Shown: positions 16,466 to 24,542 of the stretch, one piece after another
Numbering within the stretch: position 1 is the stretch's first letter
How the letters are laid out: each line of letters opens with the position of its first letter
Source of the DNA: a virus
Reading direction: 5' to 3' (one strand)
Virus record (IMG/VR): IMGVR_UViG_3300019360_000002
Coordinates: 1-64,000 of that record
Length of the DNA: 64,000 nt
Position numbers and translations under genes: made by a program
The notes under the pieces: model-generated
What the model was told of the DNA's origin: nothing
Seen by the model: the letters and a program-made list of their open reading frames with translations, nothing else
Databases searched by the model: none

Positions 16466-17095
16466 ATGCAGATCGACAACGCCACTGCGGCGCTCATTCG
16501 TCAGCTCCTCACGCCGTTCAAGAACGAGATCATCCGAACCAAGCAAGAGCTGGAGAAGGTCCGGCTCATGGCGGCGTCGCGTCCGCGTACGGTCACCGAG
16601 GAGATCGACGCGATCCCCGGCCGGCGCATCTACTTCACCTTGTCGCAGGTGCAGCAGTTCACCATCGCGCAGAACCACCAGCGCGGCCTGGCGATGAGCT
16701 TCTTAGTCTCCCAGGACGGCCCGTTCATCCAGACCCACTATCCGCTGGCGATGTGGCGTCCGAGCGCGCCCGCCGCCACCACGAACCTGGGTCGCTGGCG
16801 GCCGGTCTCGTCGTGGCCGCTGCCCGATCAGGTGGTCGACACCGACATCATCGATCTCAGCTACGAGGTCTCCGACGGCGGTTCTGTGCGCAACTTCCAG
16901 AACCTCCCCGTGTCGGCTGGCCTCCTGTCGCGCCCGGACAACATGATCCCCTTGCCGGTGCCGACGCTCTACACGCCGAACACGCCAATCCAGTTCATCC
17001 CGACCTACGAGAACATCCTGTTCGATTCGGCGATCCCGCCGACCGCAGGCATCTTGGTCGTGGGTCTGCCCGGCTACCGGATCGTCAACCTGTAA
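16466..17095 (+). CDS. Second candidate capsid protein, 209 aa
   Basis: ATG with AAGGGAG upstream. Residues 1-45 are a helix; the rest is beta-rich (RRIYFTLSQVQQFTIAQ, FIQTHYPLAMWRP). The end, PTLYTPNTPIQFIPTYENI ... GILVVGLPGYRIV, parallels the end of the first capsid candidate (RPIMVPVRQNFAVE ... IMFVIDGL), so they may be distant duplicates. Paired small single-jelly-roll capsid proteins are known in P23-77-like viruses; that match is an inference. Confidence 0.65.
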   Translation: MQIDNATAALIRQLLTPFKNEIIRTKQELEKVRLMAASRPRTVTEEIDAIPGRRIYFTLSQVQQFTIAQNHQRGLAMSFLVSQDGPFIQTHYPLAMWRPSAPAATTNLGRWRPVSSWPLPDQVVDTDIIDLSYEVSDGGSVRNFQNLPVSAGLLSRPDNMIPLPVPTLYTPNTPIQFIPTYENILFDSAIPPTAGILVVGLPGYRIVNL

Positions 17096-17105
17096 GGAGG
17101 CGATC

Positions 17106-17642
17106 ATGAGTTACATCTCAACAGGCGCAGTGGGCTCACCGTCGGCGAACCGCCAGGCGATCATCGCCGCGCGCTCGGCCATCGGCGACTTCTTGAGCCT
17201 GCTCAAAGCGCAGCCGAAGACACTCAAGAACTCTCCGACGGTGATGAAGATCTTGCCGTCGAGCGACGAGACGTTCACCGGCCCGGGTGCCGACCCGGCC
17301 GGTCGCCTCGCACTCAGTCGCGCCATTGTACCGATGGTGTGGCCCGGCGCAAATGTCATCGCGTGGCCAGCGGAGCAGCTCGCTCAGTTCGAGGCGGCGT
17401 GGGGCGTGCTCACGGCGTACCTGGCAGCGGGCGGCAGCAAGAACACCAGCAAGCTCCAGTTCGCTAGAAACCTCACGGGCATTCAGGTCGCCATCAACCA
17501 GACCTCCGAGCTTCTGATGATCGTCGACGAGTTCATGGCGCGAGACGGAATTCCGCGCGGATCTAGCATCAAGCTCTACCTCGGCCTGGCCGCACTCCTG
17601 GGTCTGGCCGTATTTGCTGGAAAGAAAGGGGTTTTCAAATGA
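17106..17642 (+). CDS. Tail-anchored MSY protein, 178 aa
   Basis: AAGGAGG before the ATG. Starts MSYISTGAVG, has a helical soluble domain of about 145 residues, and ends with IKLYLGLAALLGLAVFAGKKGVFK. Stop overlaps the next ATG. Likely a minor capsid or internal-membrane protein lying between capsid shell and lipid. Confidence 0.8.
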   Translation: MSYISTGAVGSPSANRQAIIAARSAIGDFLSLLKAQPKTLKNSPTVMKILPSSDETFTGPGADPAGRLALSRAIVPMVWPGANVIAWPAEQLAQFEAAWGVLTAYLAAGGSKNTSKLQFARNLTGIQVAINQTSELLMIVDEFMARDGIPRGSSIKLYLGLAALLGLAVFAGKKGVFK

Positions 17643-18073
17643 GCTACGTCCTTCGCGGTGTCGGTGGAGCCGGCTCAGGTACCACTCCCAAGCCGAACAA
17701 GTATGGGGGCCGCGCACCCGGCAGACCTGTGCCTGGACCGGCCACGCTGCCCACGTGCGGTCGTCCTGGTCAGGCGCCGTGTCCGGGTGGCAGCTCGTCG
17801 GGCGGAGGTGGTGGGCAGCCGGTCGGCGACGGCTCGTACATGCTCGACCCTGGTGCGCGGCTCTACGCCACAGGCGACGCGACCGCAGGCGGCGTCATCG
17901 GCACGCTCATCGACGTGATCACGAGCCGGCCCGGCGCGCTCCTCATCTCGGGCACGCTCGCGTACCTGCTCTACAAGAGCCCGGCGGCGCGCAAGGAGCT
18001 GTGGGGCACGGCCAAGGGCCAGTACCACATGACCAAGGCACGTCTCGGCCCCAAGCACGGCCCGGCGTTCTAA
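17639..18073 (+). CDS. MSY membrane protein, 144 aa
   Basis: Starts MSYVLRGVGG, almost the same as the protein at 19704. Residues 10-65 are Gly/Pro-rich; a membrane span (GALLISGTLAYLLYK) is followed by a longer basic tail than in its relatives. A structured intergenic region follows. Confidence 0.78.
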   Translation: MSYVLRGVGGAGSGTTPKPNKYGGRAPGRPVPGPATLPTCGRPGQAPCPGGSSSGGGGGQPVGDGSYMLDPGARLYATGDATAGGVIGTLIDVITSRPGALLISGTLAYLLYKSPAARKELWGTAKGQYHMTKARLGPKHGPAF

Positions 18074-18077
18074 CAAC

Positions 18078-18166
18078 TTCGACCCCTCTGGTCGTCCGTG
18101 GCGAGGACGACCAGAGACAACCGGAGAGCTGGCCGAAATTAGGCACGGACGACCAGAGGGGTTGAA
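18078..18166. promoter_or_regulatory. Alternative hairpins sharing one arm
   Basis: CTCTGGTCGTCC (18086-18097) can pair perfectly with GGACGACCAGAG at 18105-18116, or, extended to 23 bases (18078-18100), with 18144-18166 at 22 of 23 positions. The two folds exclude each other, as in attenuators. No U-run follows, and no other feature occupies this 117-base gap. Confidence 0.65.
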
Positions 18167-18190
18167 AACAAGAAGGGATTGCGAAGCGCA

Positions 18191-18520
18191 ATGAGCTACC
18201 TGGCGGACTACAGACGCGGCTACCGAGCACAGGGCGGCGTCCTGGACACCGCCGGACAGGCTCTCCAAGCCGCCGGCAAGGTGATCGAGGACCCGGCGTT
18301 GCCCGAGGTCACGAGGTTGGTCCTGCGTCTGAACGCCACCACCAAGGGCGGCGCCAAGGTGCCGGCCAAGGGTATCGGTCTCTCGTCCGCCGTCACACCG
18401 CTCAAGGGCTTCCTCTTCTACAGGGAGAACCCCTGGGTCGTACCCGTGGGTATTCTTGCCGTCCTCGGTGCCCCGTTCTACATGGGCTACCTGTTCGGCA
18501 AAAAAAGGAAACGCGCATGA
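18191..18520 (+). CDS. Tail-anchored MSY protein, 109 aa
   Basis: ATG at 18191 chosen so that the protein begins MSYLADYRRG like its relatives; a TTGCG-type palindrome overlaps the start. The C-terminus is VVPVGILAVLGAPFYMGYLF then GKKRKRA. Overlaps the next start by 4 bases. Confidence 0.78.
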   Translation: MSYLADYRRGYRAQGGVLDTAGQALQAAGKVIEDPALPEVTRLVLRLNATTKGGAKVPAKGIGLSSAVTPLKGFLFYRENPWVVPVGILAVLGAPFYMGYLFGKKRKRA

Positions 18521-19161
18521 GCTACTTGGGTCTCGGACACTATAGAACGCGCGGTATGGCGGCGCTCGGCGCAACGGAGCCGCAGTTCTACGTGTACGTA
18601 CAGAAGTGGCGGGGCTACGGCAAGTCGAGCAGCTCTTCTGGTCCATCAGCAAGCAGCGCCAAGAAAGACGGACCGCCCATCAAGAAGGGACCGTACGGCA
18701 AGGTTGAGGCCGAGCAGAAAAAGAACGAGGCCAACATCGGAATCGGTGGATGGAAGCAGTACAAGGGGCCGAGGGACGGGGCTTATCACTGGACCACGGC
18801 AATGGTGGTCCCGATTGTAACAGCGACCGTGGGCGCTCCGCAGCCCACAGGCCCTTCTTCGGTTATCGGCATGCTGGTGCGCCAGCCGCAACCGATGGTG
18901 AACGGCGGGTCCGGTCCGCAAACCTCCCAACAGAGTGGTGGTGGCGGCGGCGGCGGCGGTGACGGCCCCCAGGGACCTCCGGCGGCCTCTCAGGAGGTCG
19001 AGACCGAGAACGTGGCCGTGACCGAGCAGGGACCTGTTCTGGCCACGGTCACCGGCAAGCCGCTCGCTCCGGGACAGGAAGGCATGCCGACCACGACCCT
19101 ACTCGTGATCGGCGGTGGGCTGCTCGCTGCCTACCTCCTCTTTGGAAGGAAGCGCGCATGA
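18517..19161 (+). CDS. Tail-anchored MSY protein, 214 aa
   Basis: Starts MSYLGLGHYRTRG; Gly-rich linker at about 140-152; the last 60 residues (VETENVAVTEQGPV ... LLVIGGGLLAAYLLFGRKRA) closely match the end of the next protein, so these two genes are duplicates with diverged middles. Membrane anchor with basic end. Virion membrane protein by context. Confidence 0.8.
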   Translation: MSYLGLGHYRTRGMAALGATEPQFYVYVQKWRGYGKSSSSSGPSASSAKKDGPPIKKGPYGKVEAEQKKNEANIGIGGWKQYKGPRDGAYHWTTAMVVPIVTATVGAPQPTGPSSVIGMLVRQPQPMVNGGSGPQTSQQSGGGGGGGGDGPQGPPAASQEVETENVAVTEQGPVLATVTGKPLAPGQEGMPTTTLLVIGGGLLAAYLLFGRKRA

Positions 19162-19703
19162 GCTACTACAGGACCAGAGCAGTGGCCAGCCTGGATGCGG
19201 CGATCATCACGCCGCCCAAGCCCAAGCCGCTCACCGTGACACCCAGGCCGCTGTCGCCTCGCCCGCTGACGCCGGGGCCAATTGTCCGCCCGTCGCCGCT
19301 GCGTACGTTCACGAGCCCGGTGCGGACCACGATGGTTCCGCCACCGCTCGTCGTGGTGGGCATTGCGCCCAGGGCGCCCGTGCGCTTCTCGCCGGGCCAG
19401 TTTCAAATCATCGCGCCGCCGCCTTGGTCGAAGGCCCTTGTGCCGCCTCCGACGCAGCTCAATCCTGTGCCTCCGGTCGCTATGCCTTCATACGGAGGCG
19501 GCGGAGGCGGCGGCGGAGGCGGCGGGGGTGGTGGGGGCGGCGAGGAGCTGGAGACCGAGAGTGTGACCGTGACCAAAGCTGGTCCGCTTCCAACCGCCGC
19601 TCTCGTCCAGAAGCCGGGCATGTCGAACAAGACCCTGCTCATGATCGGCGGCGGTCTGGTGGCCGCCTACCTCCTGTTCGGCAAGAAGAAGAGGAGCAAG
19701 TAG
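19158..19703 (+). CDS. Tail-anchored MSY protein, 181 aa
   Basis: Starts MSYYRTRAVAS; Pro/Thr-rich N-terminal half; a run of Gly residues around 113-127; then LETESVTVTKAGP and LLMIGGGLVAAYLLFGKKKRSK. Duplicate of the upstream gene at its C-terminus. The Pro and Gly runs suggest an extended linker between capsid and membrane. Confidence 0.8.
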   Translation: MSYYRTRAVASLDAAIITPPKPKPLTVTPRPLSPRPLTPGPIVRPSPLRTFTSPVRTTMVPPPLVVVGIAPRAPVRFSPGQFQIIAPPPWSKALVPPPTQLNPVPPVAMPSYGGGGGGGGGGGGGGGGEELETESVTVTKAGPLPTAALVQKPGMSNKTLLMIGGGLVAAYLLFGKKKRSK

Positions 19704-19952
19704 ATGAGCTACGTTCTAAGAGGCGTAGGCGCCGGCTTCGAGAAGGAAGGCGGAGGCGGCGCTCAGTCTGCGGTGCGCGGCGAGGGCCAATCGATCTCCG
19801 CTGGCCTTCAAGCGCTTGCCACCAAGATGTTCGGCAACCAGCCCGGCCCGAGTGGTGGCGGTGGCGGTATGCTCAAGAGCCCGATCGTGCTCGGGGGCGG
19901 TGCCTTGGCCCTCTTCCTCTACCTGCGGTCGCGCAAGAAGCGAGGCAGGTAA
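19704..19952 (+). CDS. Tail-anchored MSY protein, 82 aa
   Basis: ATG directly abuts the previous TAG. Starts MSYVLRGVGAG and ends SPIVLGGGALALFLYLRSRKK plus GR-type tail. Short Gly-rich middle. Same family. Confidence 0.78.
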   Translation: MSYVLRGVGAGFEKEGGGGAQSAVRGEGQSISAGLQALATKMFGNQPGPSGGGGGMLKSPIVLGGGALALFLYLRSRKKRGR

Positions 19953-20312
19953 ATGGGCTACATCAAGGATGGACGCCTGAGCGGTCTCGGCGCTGTCACC
20001 TTAGTGCGCGACCACAGGGCCGGCGCCAAGGCCACCGAGTACGTGCAGCGAGAAGGCGAGACGCGTGCCCAGGCGACGGCCAGGGCCTACGCCGATCCCG
20101 CTGCGGCGGCGGCCGAGGCTGCGCAATACAAGCCCGGCTATAAGCCCCCAGCGGCGCCCAAGGGCGGCGAGAGCGGTAGCAGCGAAGGCGGCGGTGCACC
20201 GCTTGCGCCCCAGACCTCGTTCTTCGGCATCCCGGGCACCTACCTCCTTCTCGGAGGCGCGGGTCTGCTCGCACTTCTACTTTTGCGTCGCAAGAAGTCG
20301 GCGGCGCAGTAA
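19953..20312 (+). CDS. Tail-anchored protein, 119 aa
   Basis: ATG abuts the previous TAA. MGYIKDGRLSG start is a variant of the MSY start. Ends TYLLLGGAGLLALLLLRRKK and a short polar tail. Middle is Ala/Gly-rich. Last of the run before the spike module. Confidence 0.78.
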   Translation: MGYIKDGRLSGLGAVTLVRDHRAGAKATEYVQREGETRAQATARAYADPAAAAAEAAQYKPGYKPPAAPKGGESGSSEGGGAPLAPQTSFFGIPGTYLLLGGAGLLALLLLRRKKSAAQ

Positions 20313-20337
20313 CATAGCGGCAATCCTGGAGGAAATC

Positions 20338-20799
20338 ATGCCCAAGTCGCGAGCGTTCGATCCCGAGAAGGAAGAGCTGAATCTCATCGCCGGAGATGGC
20401 CTGGTACGGACACAAGGGTCGATGGAGAAAGGCATCGCGTCCACGACCCGTCTCACCCAGAACGCTTTCGCTCACCCGATGATCCGCTACTCGGGCCGGT
20501 ACGGCGAGTTCGTGCTGGAGGGCGACCTCTACCAGATGCCGGTTTCGGCTGGCAAGTCCGAGCTGATGCTGCACATCATCTGCCCGGTGTGCTCGACGCC
20601 GGAGAAGCCGCACGCGCTACGCATCGTGTCGTCGAGGAAGAAGATGGAGTACGACAACACGCGCGGCATCTCGGTCGAGACCTTCGGTTGTACCTGGGAG
20701 CTGCCCGAGGCTGGAAACACGCCCGGTGCCTTGAAGTTCGGCATGGGCCTGTGCAAATGGCGAGTCGCAATCGAGAACAATCGCGCTCACGACGCATAA
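20338..20799 (+). CDS. Hypothetical protein with CxxC, 153 aa
   Basis: GGAGG before ATG 20338. Contains CPVC (about residue 82-85) followed by two more Cys, and beta-like strands (GKSELMLHIICPVCSTPEK). Not membrane anchored. Between the membrane proteins and spikes; possibly a virion vertex or adaptor protein. Unrecognised. Confidence 0.78.
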   Translation: MPKSRAFDPEKEELNLIAGDGLVRTQGSMEKGIASTTRLTQNAFAHPMIRYSGRYGEFVLEGDLYQMPVSAGKSELMLHIICPVCSTPEKPHALRIVSSRKKMEYDNTRGISVETFGCTWELPEAGNTPGALKFGMGLCKWRVAIENNRAHDA

Positions 20800-20833
20800 C
20801 ACGCCGTCCTAGGATGGCGAGGAGACCCGGCCT

Positions 20834-23281
20834 ATGGCCAACTTGTTCCTAGCCATCCCTGTACCCTCCGCCGACGGGCCTGGCGCGGCCGTCAACATCT
20901 CGGCGTTCGGCTGGGTCAAGTCGTTTTCGGTCGTCGGAAACCTCATCGGCAACATCACGCTTGAGATCTCGAACGACAACATCACCTGGAACCCGATCGC
21001 CACGCTGGTGGTCCCAGGCGACATCTGCACCTCGTTCGCGTCCATGTTCGTGCGCGCCAACGTCGCCGGCTACGTTTCTGGCGCAGCCATCATGGCAGTC
21101 GGCTCCGACGACGCAGGCACGCTCACCGCCGCCGTTTCAGTACCGCCCGGCAACGGCACGGGCGCACCTGTCAACATCTCGGCGTTCGGCCAGAAGAAGA
21201 CCGTTCTCTACAGCGGCGGTACGATGTACACCGACCTTACCGTCATCGTGGAAATCAGCGAAGACGGTGTGACGTTCTCGGAGCTGGCCTCCTTCTCCGG
21301 GCCGGTTCCGGCTGCACGCTCGTTCGAGTGCTCGCTCCAGTCTATCCGCACCACCGTTATCGGCTTTGTAAGCGGCGTGGTCACGGTGAGCGTATCGGCG
21401 GTGAACGATCCCGCATCGGGCTCGGACACGCTCCAGCAGGCATACGACGCCTCGACCGGGGTGCCTGTCGACATCCAGCTCTCCGTGGTCAACGGTGGTA
21501 TTCGCATCCTGGGCGCTCCCGGCGTGCCGGACCCGCTATTCGCTGTCGTCGACAATGCCGGCAACATCGCACTCGCGGTGCAGAGCGCACCGGCCAGCGC
21601 CGTTGTGATTCGCAATCTCACGCTAAACGACGGCGGCACCGCCGCATTCCTCGAAGGCGACTCAGGTTCAACCGCGCCCGTGTCGGCCGCGTCAACCGGG
21701 CGTATCCGCTACAACGAGGTCGCCCAGAAGTGGCAGATCAGCGAGAACGGGGGCGCGTACTTCTCGCTCGACGGCATCACCACGCTGCAAGAGGCGTACG
21801 ATGCCTCGGTTGGCACACCAGTCAACATCCAGCTCGCGGCAGTCAGAGGCGGCATCCGTATTCTCGATGTGGCCGCTCAGACCACGCCGTCATTCGAGGT
21901 GTCGTCCAGCGCATCCCCACAAGACTCAATCATGGTCACCCGCACATTTGCGGGCGGCGGCATCGGTATTGACGTATCGATGGCTGTCGGCACGACCGGC
22001 ACCGGCATCAACATCAGCCACAGCGGCAGCGGTGCTCCGTTCGCCATCACGCACAGCGCGGGCGCGGCCACAAGTTGGGCATTGACACGCACCCCCGGCG
22101 TGGTGACTGCCGGCACCGGGATCAACATCGTGTACGGCGCCAATACGACGGGGATAGTCGCTAATATCTCGCAGTCAGGCAGTGGCAACGTCATCCAAGT
22201 CACCAACACAGGCGCGGGCGCGATATTAAACTTGCTCGCGACGGGCGCGGGTCAGGTCGCTTCCTGGTCACACTCGGGTACCAACGCGACGCCGTTCTCG
22301 TGGAACAACAGCTCGAACACGGCCGGCGTCTCCACCTCGTGGACACGACTTCCGACGGTGGCGACGGGCGGCACGATCTTCCGTCTCAGCTCTAACATCA
22401 ACTTCACCGGCATCAGCCTTGAAATCATCTCCGGGGGCGCAGGCGGAACTGACACCGGCATCTTGATGATCATGCGCGGCAGTGGTGCCGGCGCGAGCTT
22501 TAGCGACCAGGCTCCCAACGCCCACACCGGCACGATGCTGGCGCTTCAACACAACATCACCGGGTCAACCGGACTTCTGCTTTCCATGGCAAAGAACCCG
22601 GCGGCAGCTACCGCAGGCGACCTGTGCTCAATCACAATGGGTGTTAACACGTCGGGCAACGTGTGGACAATTTCACAATCTGGTACGGGTCATGTGTTCA
22701 ACGTCACCGAGACTGCGACAGGCACCGGCCGTCTCGTCAACACGAGTTGGCTGGGCACTGGTGAAATCTGGCGCTTTACCGGCACGGCCGGCGCCATCCT
22801 CAATGTCCGCACCGTAGACGGCCGCGAGGGCATCGGCGTCGTGCCGGCCACCAACGGTACCGGCGTATCACCGCTGCTTGCCTACAAGCGCCAGGGCGCC
22901 GGCTTCGCCAACTCCGAGGGCCAGATGGCTCACGGCACAGGAACGACGGTGGGGGCGGTGAGTTCGCAGATCATCACCCTCGCCTTGCTCGACAACACCA
23001 CGTACATCCTGTGGGCCAAGGTCGCTGGGCGCGACGCAGGCGGCGTGAACCGTGGCGCGTACATCCTCGCTGCCGGAGTGTTCCGGCAGGCTGCCGGCGT
23101 AGCAACCTTCATCGACGCGGCATCACCCTCGGTGGAGTTCGTTAGCCGAACCGTCGCCGGACTCACGGCGACGTTCGACGTGTCCGGCAACAACGTGCGC
23201 GTGACCGTTACCGGCATCGCCGCCCAGACCATCCACTGGGCCGCCGACCTCTGGTACGAGCAGGTGACTACAAGTGCGTAA
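20834..23281 (+). CDS. Spike/fibre protein 1, 815 aa
   Basis: Residues 1-95 and 96-190 are two copies of a beta-sandwich-like domain (IPVP..GPGAAVNIS, LEISNDNITWN / VEISEDGVTFS) shared with the proteins at 24543 and 26491. Then come two TLQ[QE]AYDAS motifs, common in tail-fibre shafts, a long Gly/Thr/Ser beta repeat region, and a distinct C-terminal domain after residue 680. Reads as a trimeric receptor-binding spike with a constant anchor and variable shaft. Confidence 0.82.
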   Translation: MANLFLAIPVPSADGPGAAVNISAFGWVKSFSVVGNLIGNITLEISNDNITWNPIATLVVPGDICTSFASMFVRANVAGYVSGAAIMAVGSDDAGTLTAAVSVPPGNGTGAPVNISAFGQKKTVLYSGGTMYTDLTVIVEISEDGVTFSELASFSGPVPAARSFECSLQSIRTTVIGFVSGVVTVSVSAVNDPASGSDTLQQAYDASTGVPVDIQLSVVNGGIRILGAPGVPDPLFAVVDNAGNIALAVQSAPASAVVIRNLTLNDGGTAAFLEGDSGSTAPVSAASTGRIRYNEVAQKWQISENGGAYFSLDGITTLQEAYDASVGTPVNIQLAAVRGGIRILDVAAQTTPSFEVSSSASPQDSIMVTRTFAGGGIGIDVSMAVGTTGTGINISHSGSGAPFAITHSAGAATSWALTRTPGVVTAGTGINIVYGANTTGIVANISQSGSGNVIQVTNTGAGAILNLLATGAGQVASWSHSGTNATPFSWNNSSNTAGVSTSWTRLPTVATGGTIFRLSSNINFTGISLEIISGGAGGTDTGILMIMRGSGAGASFSDQAPNAHTGTMLALQHNITGSTGLLLSMAKNPAAATAGDLCSITMGVNTSGNVWTISQSGTGHVFNVTETATGTGRLVNTSWLGTGEIWRFTGTAGAILNVRTVDGREGIGVVPATNGTGVSPLLAYKRQGAGFANSEGQMAHGTGTTVGAVSSQIITLALLDNTTYILWAKVAGRDAGGVNRGAYILAAGVFRQAAGVATFIDAASPSVEFVSRTVAGLTATFDVSGNNVRVTVTGIAAQTIHWAADLWYEQVTTSA

Positions 23282-23299
23282 GCCGCAGCGAGGTATATC

Positions 23300-23686
23300 A
23301 TGAGTCTCGGTCAGATCATCGCGGAATGGCGGGTCAACGCCGTCCTCACCGTCACGTCTATTGACAGTGCGTTCTTCCTGCCGACCGCCCCCAACAACTA
23401 CCAGATCATCGAAGTCGGACTGTGGCGTCGCCTCGCCGGCCTCGCTGGGTCGACGGTCTTCGATCTCTTACAGGGTGCGGGTGGCGCCGCTGCCGCTACG
23501 CTCTACACGTCCCCCGCCAACCGGCCCACGGTCACCGCCGCCTCGGGTAACAACCGCCTGGTGACTGCCATGTTGCCGGACATCGTAGTGGTACCTGCCG
23601 GCACCCGACTTGAGGTCAGCATCGCCGCTGTCGAGACCGGCACCCCAACCGACGCGACCTTACGCGTGCTGATGAAGCGGCTATAG
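23300..23686 (+). CDS. Small beta-rich protein, 128 aa
   Basis: Follows the first spike by 18 bases. Pattern of alternating hydrophobics (VNAVLTVTSIDSAFFL, ATLRVLMKRL) suggests a compact beta fold, perhaps a spike cap or chaperone. Unrecognised. Confidence 0.72.
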   Translation: MSLGQIIAEWRVNAVLTVTSIDSAFFLPTAPNNYQIIEVGLWRRLAGLAGSTVFDLLQGAGGAAAATLYTSPANRPTVTAASGNNRLVTAMLPDIVVVPAGTRLEVSIAAVETGTPTDATLRVLMKRL

Positions 23687-23689
23687 CTC

Positions 23690-23914
23690 ATGGCGAGCAA
23701 CCTACCACTCACGCCGTTAAGCGCCGCCTCTATGTCGCTGACATCGGATGGACTGACGTTCGCCGATGTCATCGCCATCGCCCCAGTCGCGGGCAGCCTT
23801 GGCATCGTCGTCCGCAACATCCCATCCGGCATCCGTGGTGCTCCTGATTCCTACGATCCCGCCGACGTGCTGGCGTTCTTGGAGGGCTCGAAGCAGGCCA
23901 TCCGGCTATTGTGA
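23690..23914 (+). CDS. Hypothetical protein, 74 aa
   Basis: Starts 3 bases after the previous stop. N-terminal half beta-like, C-terminal short helix (ADVLAFLEGSKQAIRLL). Spike-module accessory by position only. Confidence 0.68.
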   Translation: MASNLPLTPLSAASMSLTSDGLTFADVIAIAPVAGSLGIVVRNIPSGIRGAPDSYDPADVLAFLEGSKQAIRLL

Positions 23915-23937
23915 TAGGCTTGCGCTGAGGAGAAATC

Positions 23938-24231
23938 ATGGACTACAACAAAATTGAAAACTCTGCTCCCGCAATCCCGGCAACCGGCGCGCTTCCAGCG
24001 CAGGCGCCTCTCGTTCCGCCTGCGCCGCCCGAGGCTTTCTTGGTGGCCCGAGAAGACGTGCTCACCATCTTGCTCCAGCACGAACAGGAGCAGAGGCTCG
24101 CCGCTCAGACAGCGGCGCTCAAGACGGAGCAGACCCTACTGCGCCTCCAGCTGTCTCAGAAGTACGGGGTTGACTTCACCCAGTACACGATCGACACGCT
24201 AAACAACGTAGCGAAAAGGAACCCCAAATGA
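23938..24231 (+). CDS. Coiled-coil protein, 97 aa
   Basis: GAGGAGA before the ATG. Pro/Ala-rich first 35 residues, then a long helix (ILLQHEQEQRLAAQTAALK). Overlaps the next gene by ATGA. Unknown role in the spike module. Confidence 0.75.
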   Translation: MDYNKIENSAPAIPATGALPAQAPLVPPAPPEAFLVAREDVLTILLQHEQEQRLAAQTAALKTEQTLLRLQLSQKYGVDFTQYTIDTLNNVAKRNPK

Positions 24232-24518
24232 ATGTCGATGTCGATTACGACACCCCGGAAAAACAGCCGGATGTGACCAAGTGCGTGCTCGTCATCAGTG
24301 GCGTCGACCCCCAGGCGCTCACCGTATCCGGCGTATGCTTGCAGCAAGACGGGAGTGGCGTTACCCGGGGTTCGCCGATCCCGTTTATCAATCTGCCCGT
24401 AGGGATGGTTGGGCTCACAGCGCTCGCTGATGACACGGTGGCGGCCCTTCAGACCGAGATAAACCCGTCCACCGGCAAGCCGTACTTGCCGAAAGGCAAG
24501 ATCGTCGTCACGCCGTAG
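24228..24518 (+). CDS. Hypothetical beta-rich protein, 96 aa
   Basis: ATGA overlap with the upstream gene. Beta-like (CVLVISGVDPQALTVSGV). No family recognised. Sits between spike 1 and spike 2. Confidence 0.75.
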   Translation: MNVDVDYDTPEKQPDVTKCVLVISGVDPQALTVSGVCLQQDGSGVTRGSPIPFINLPVGMVGLTALADDTVAALQTEINPSTGKPYLPKGKIVVTP

Positions 24519-24542
24519 TCGCGACTCACAAGGAGCTAGCAA

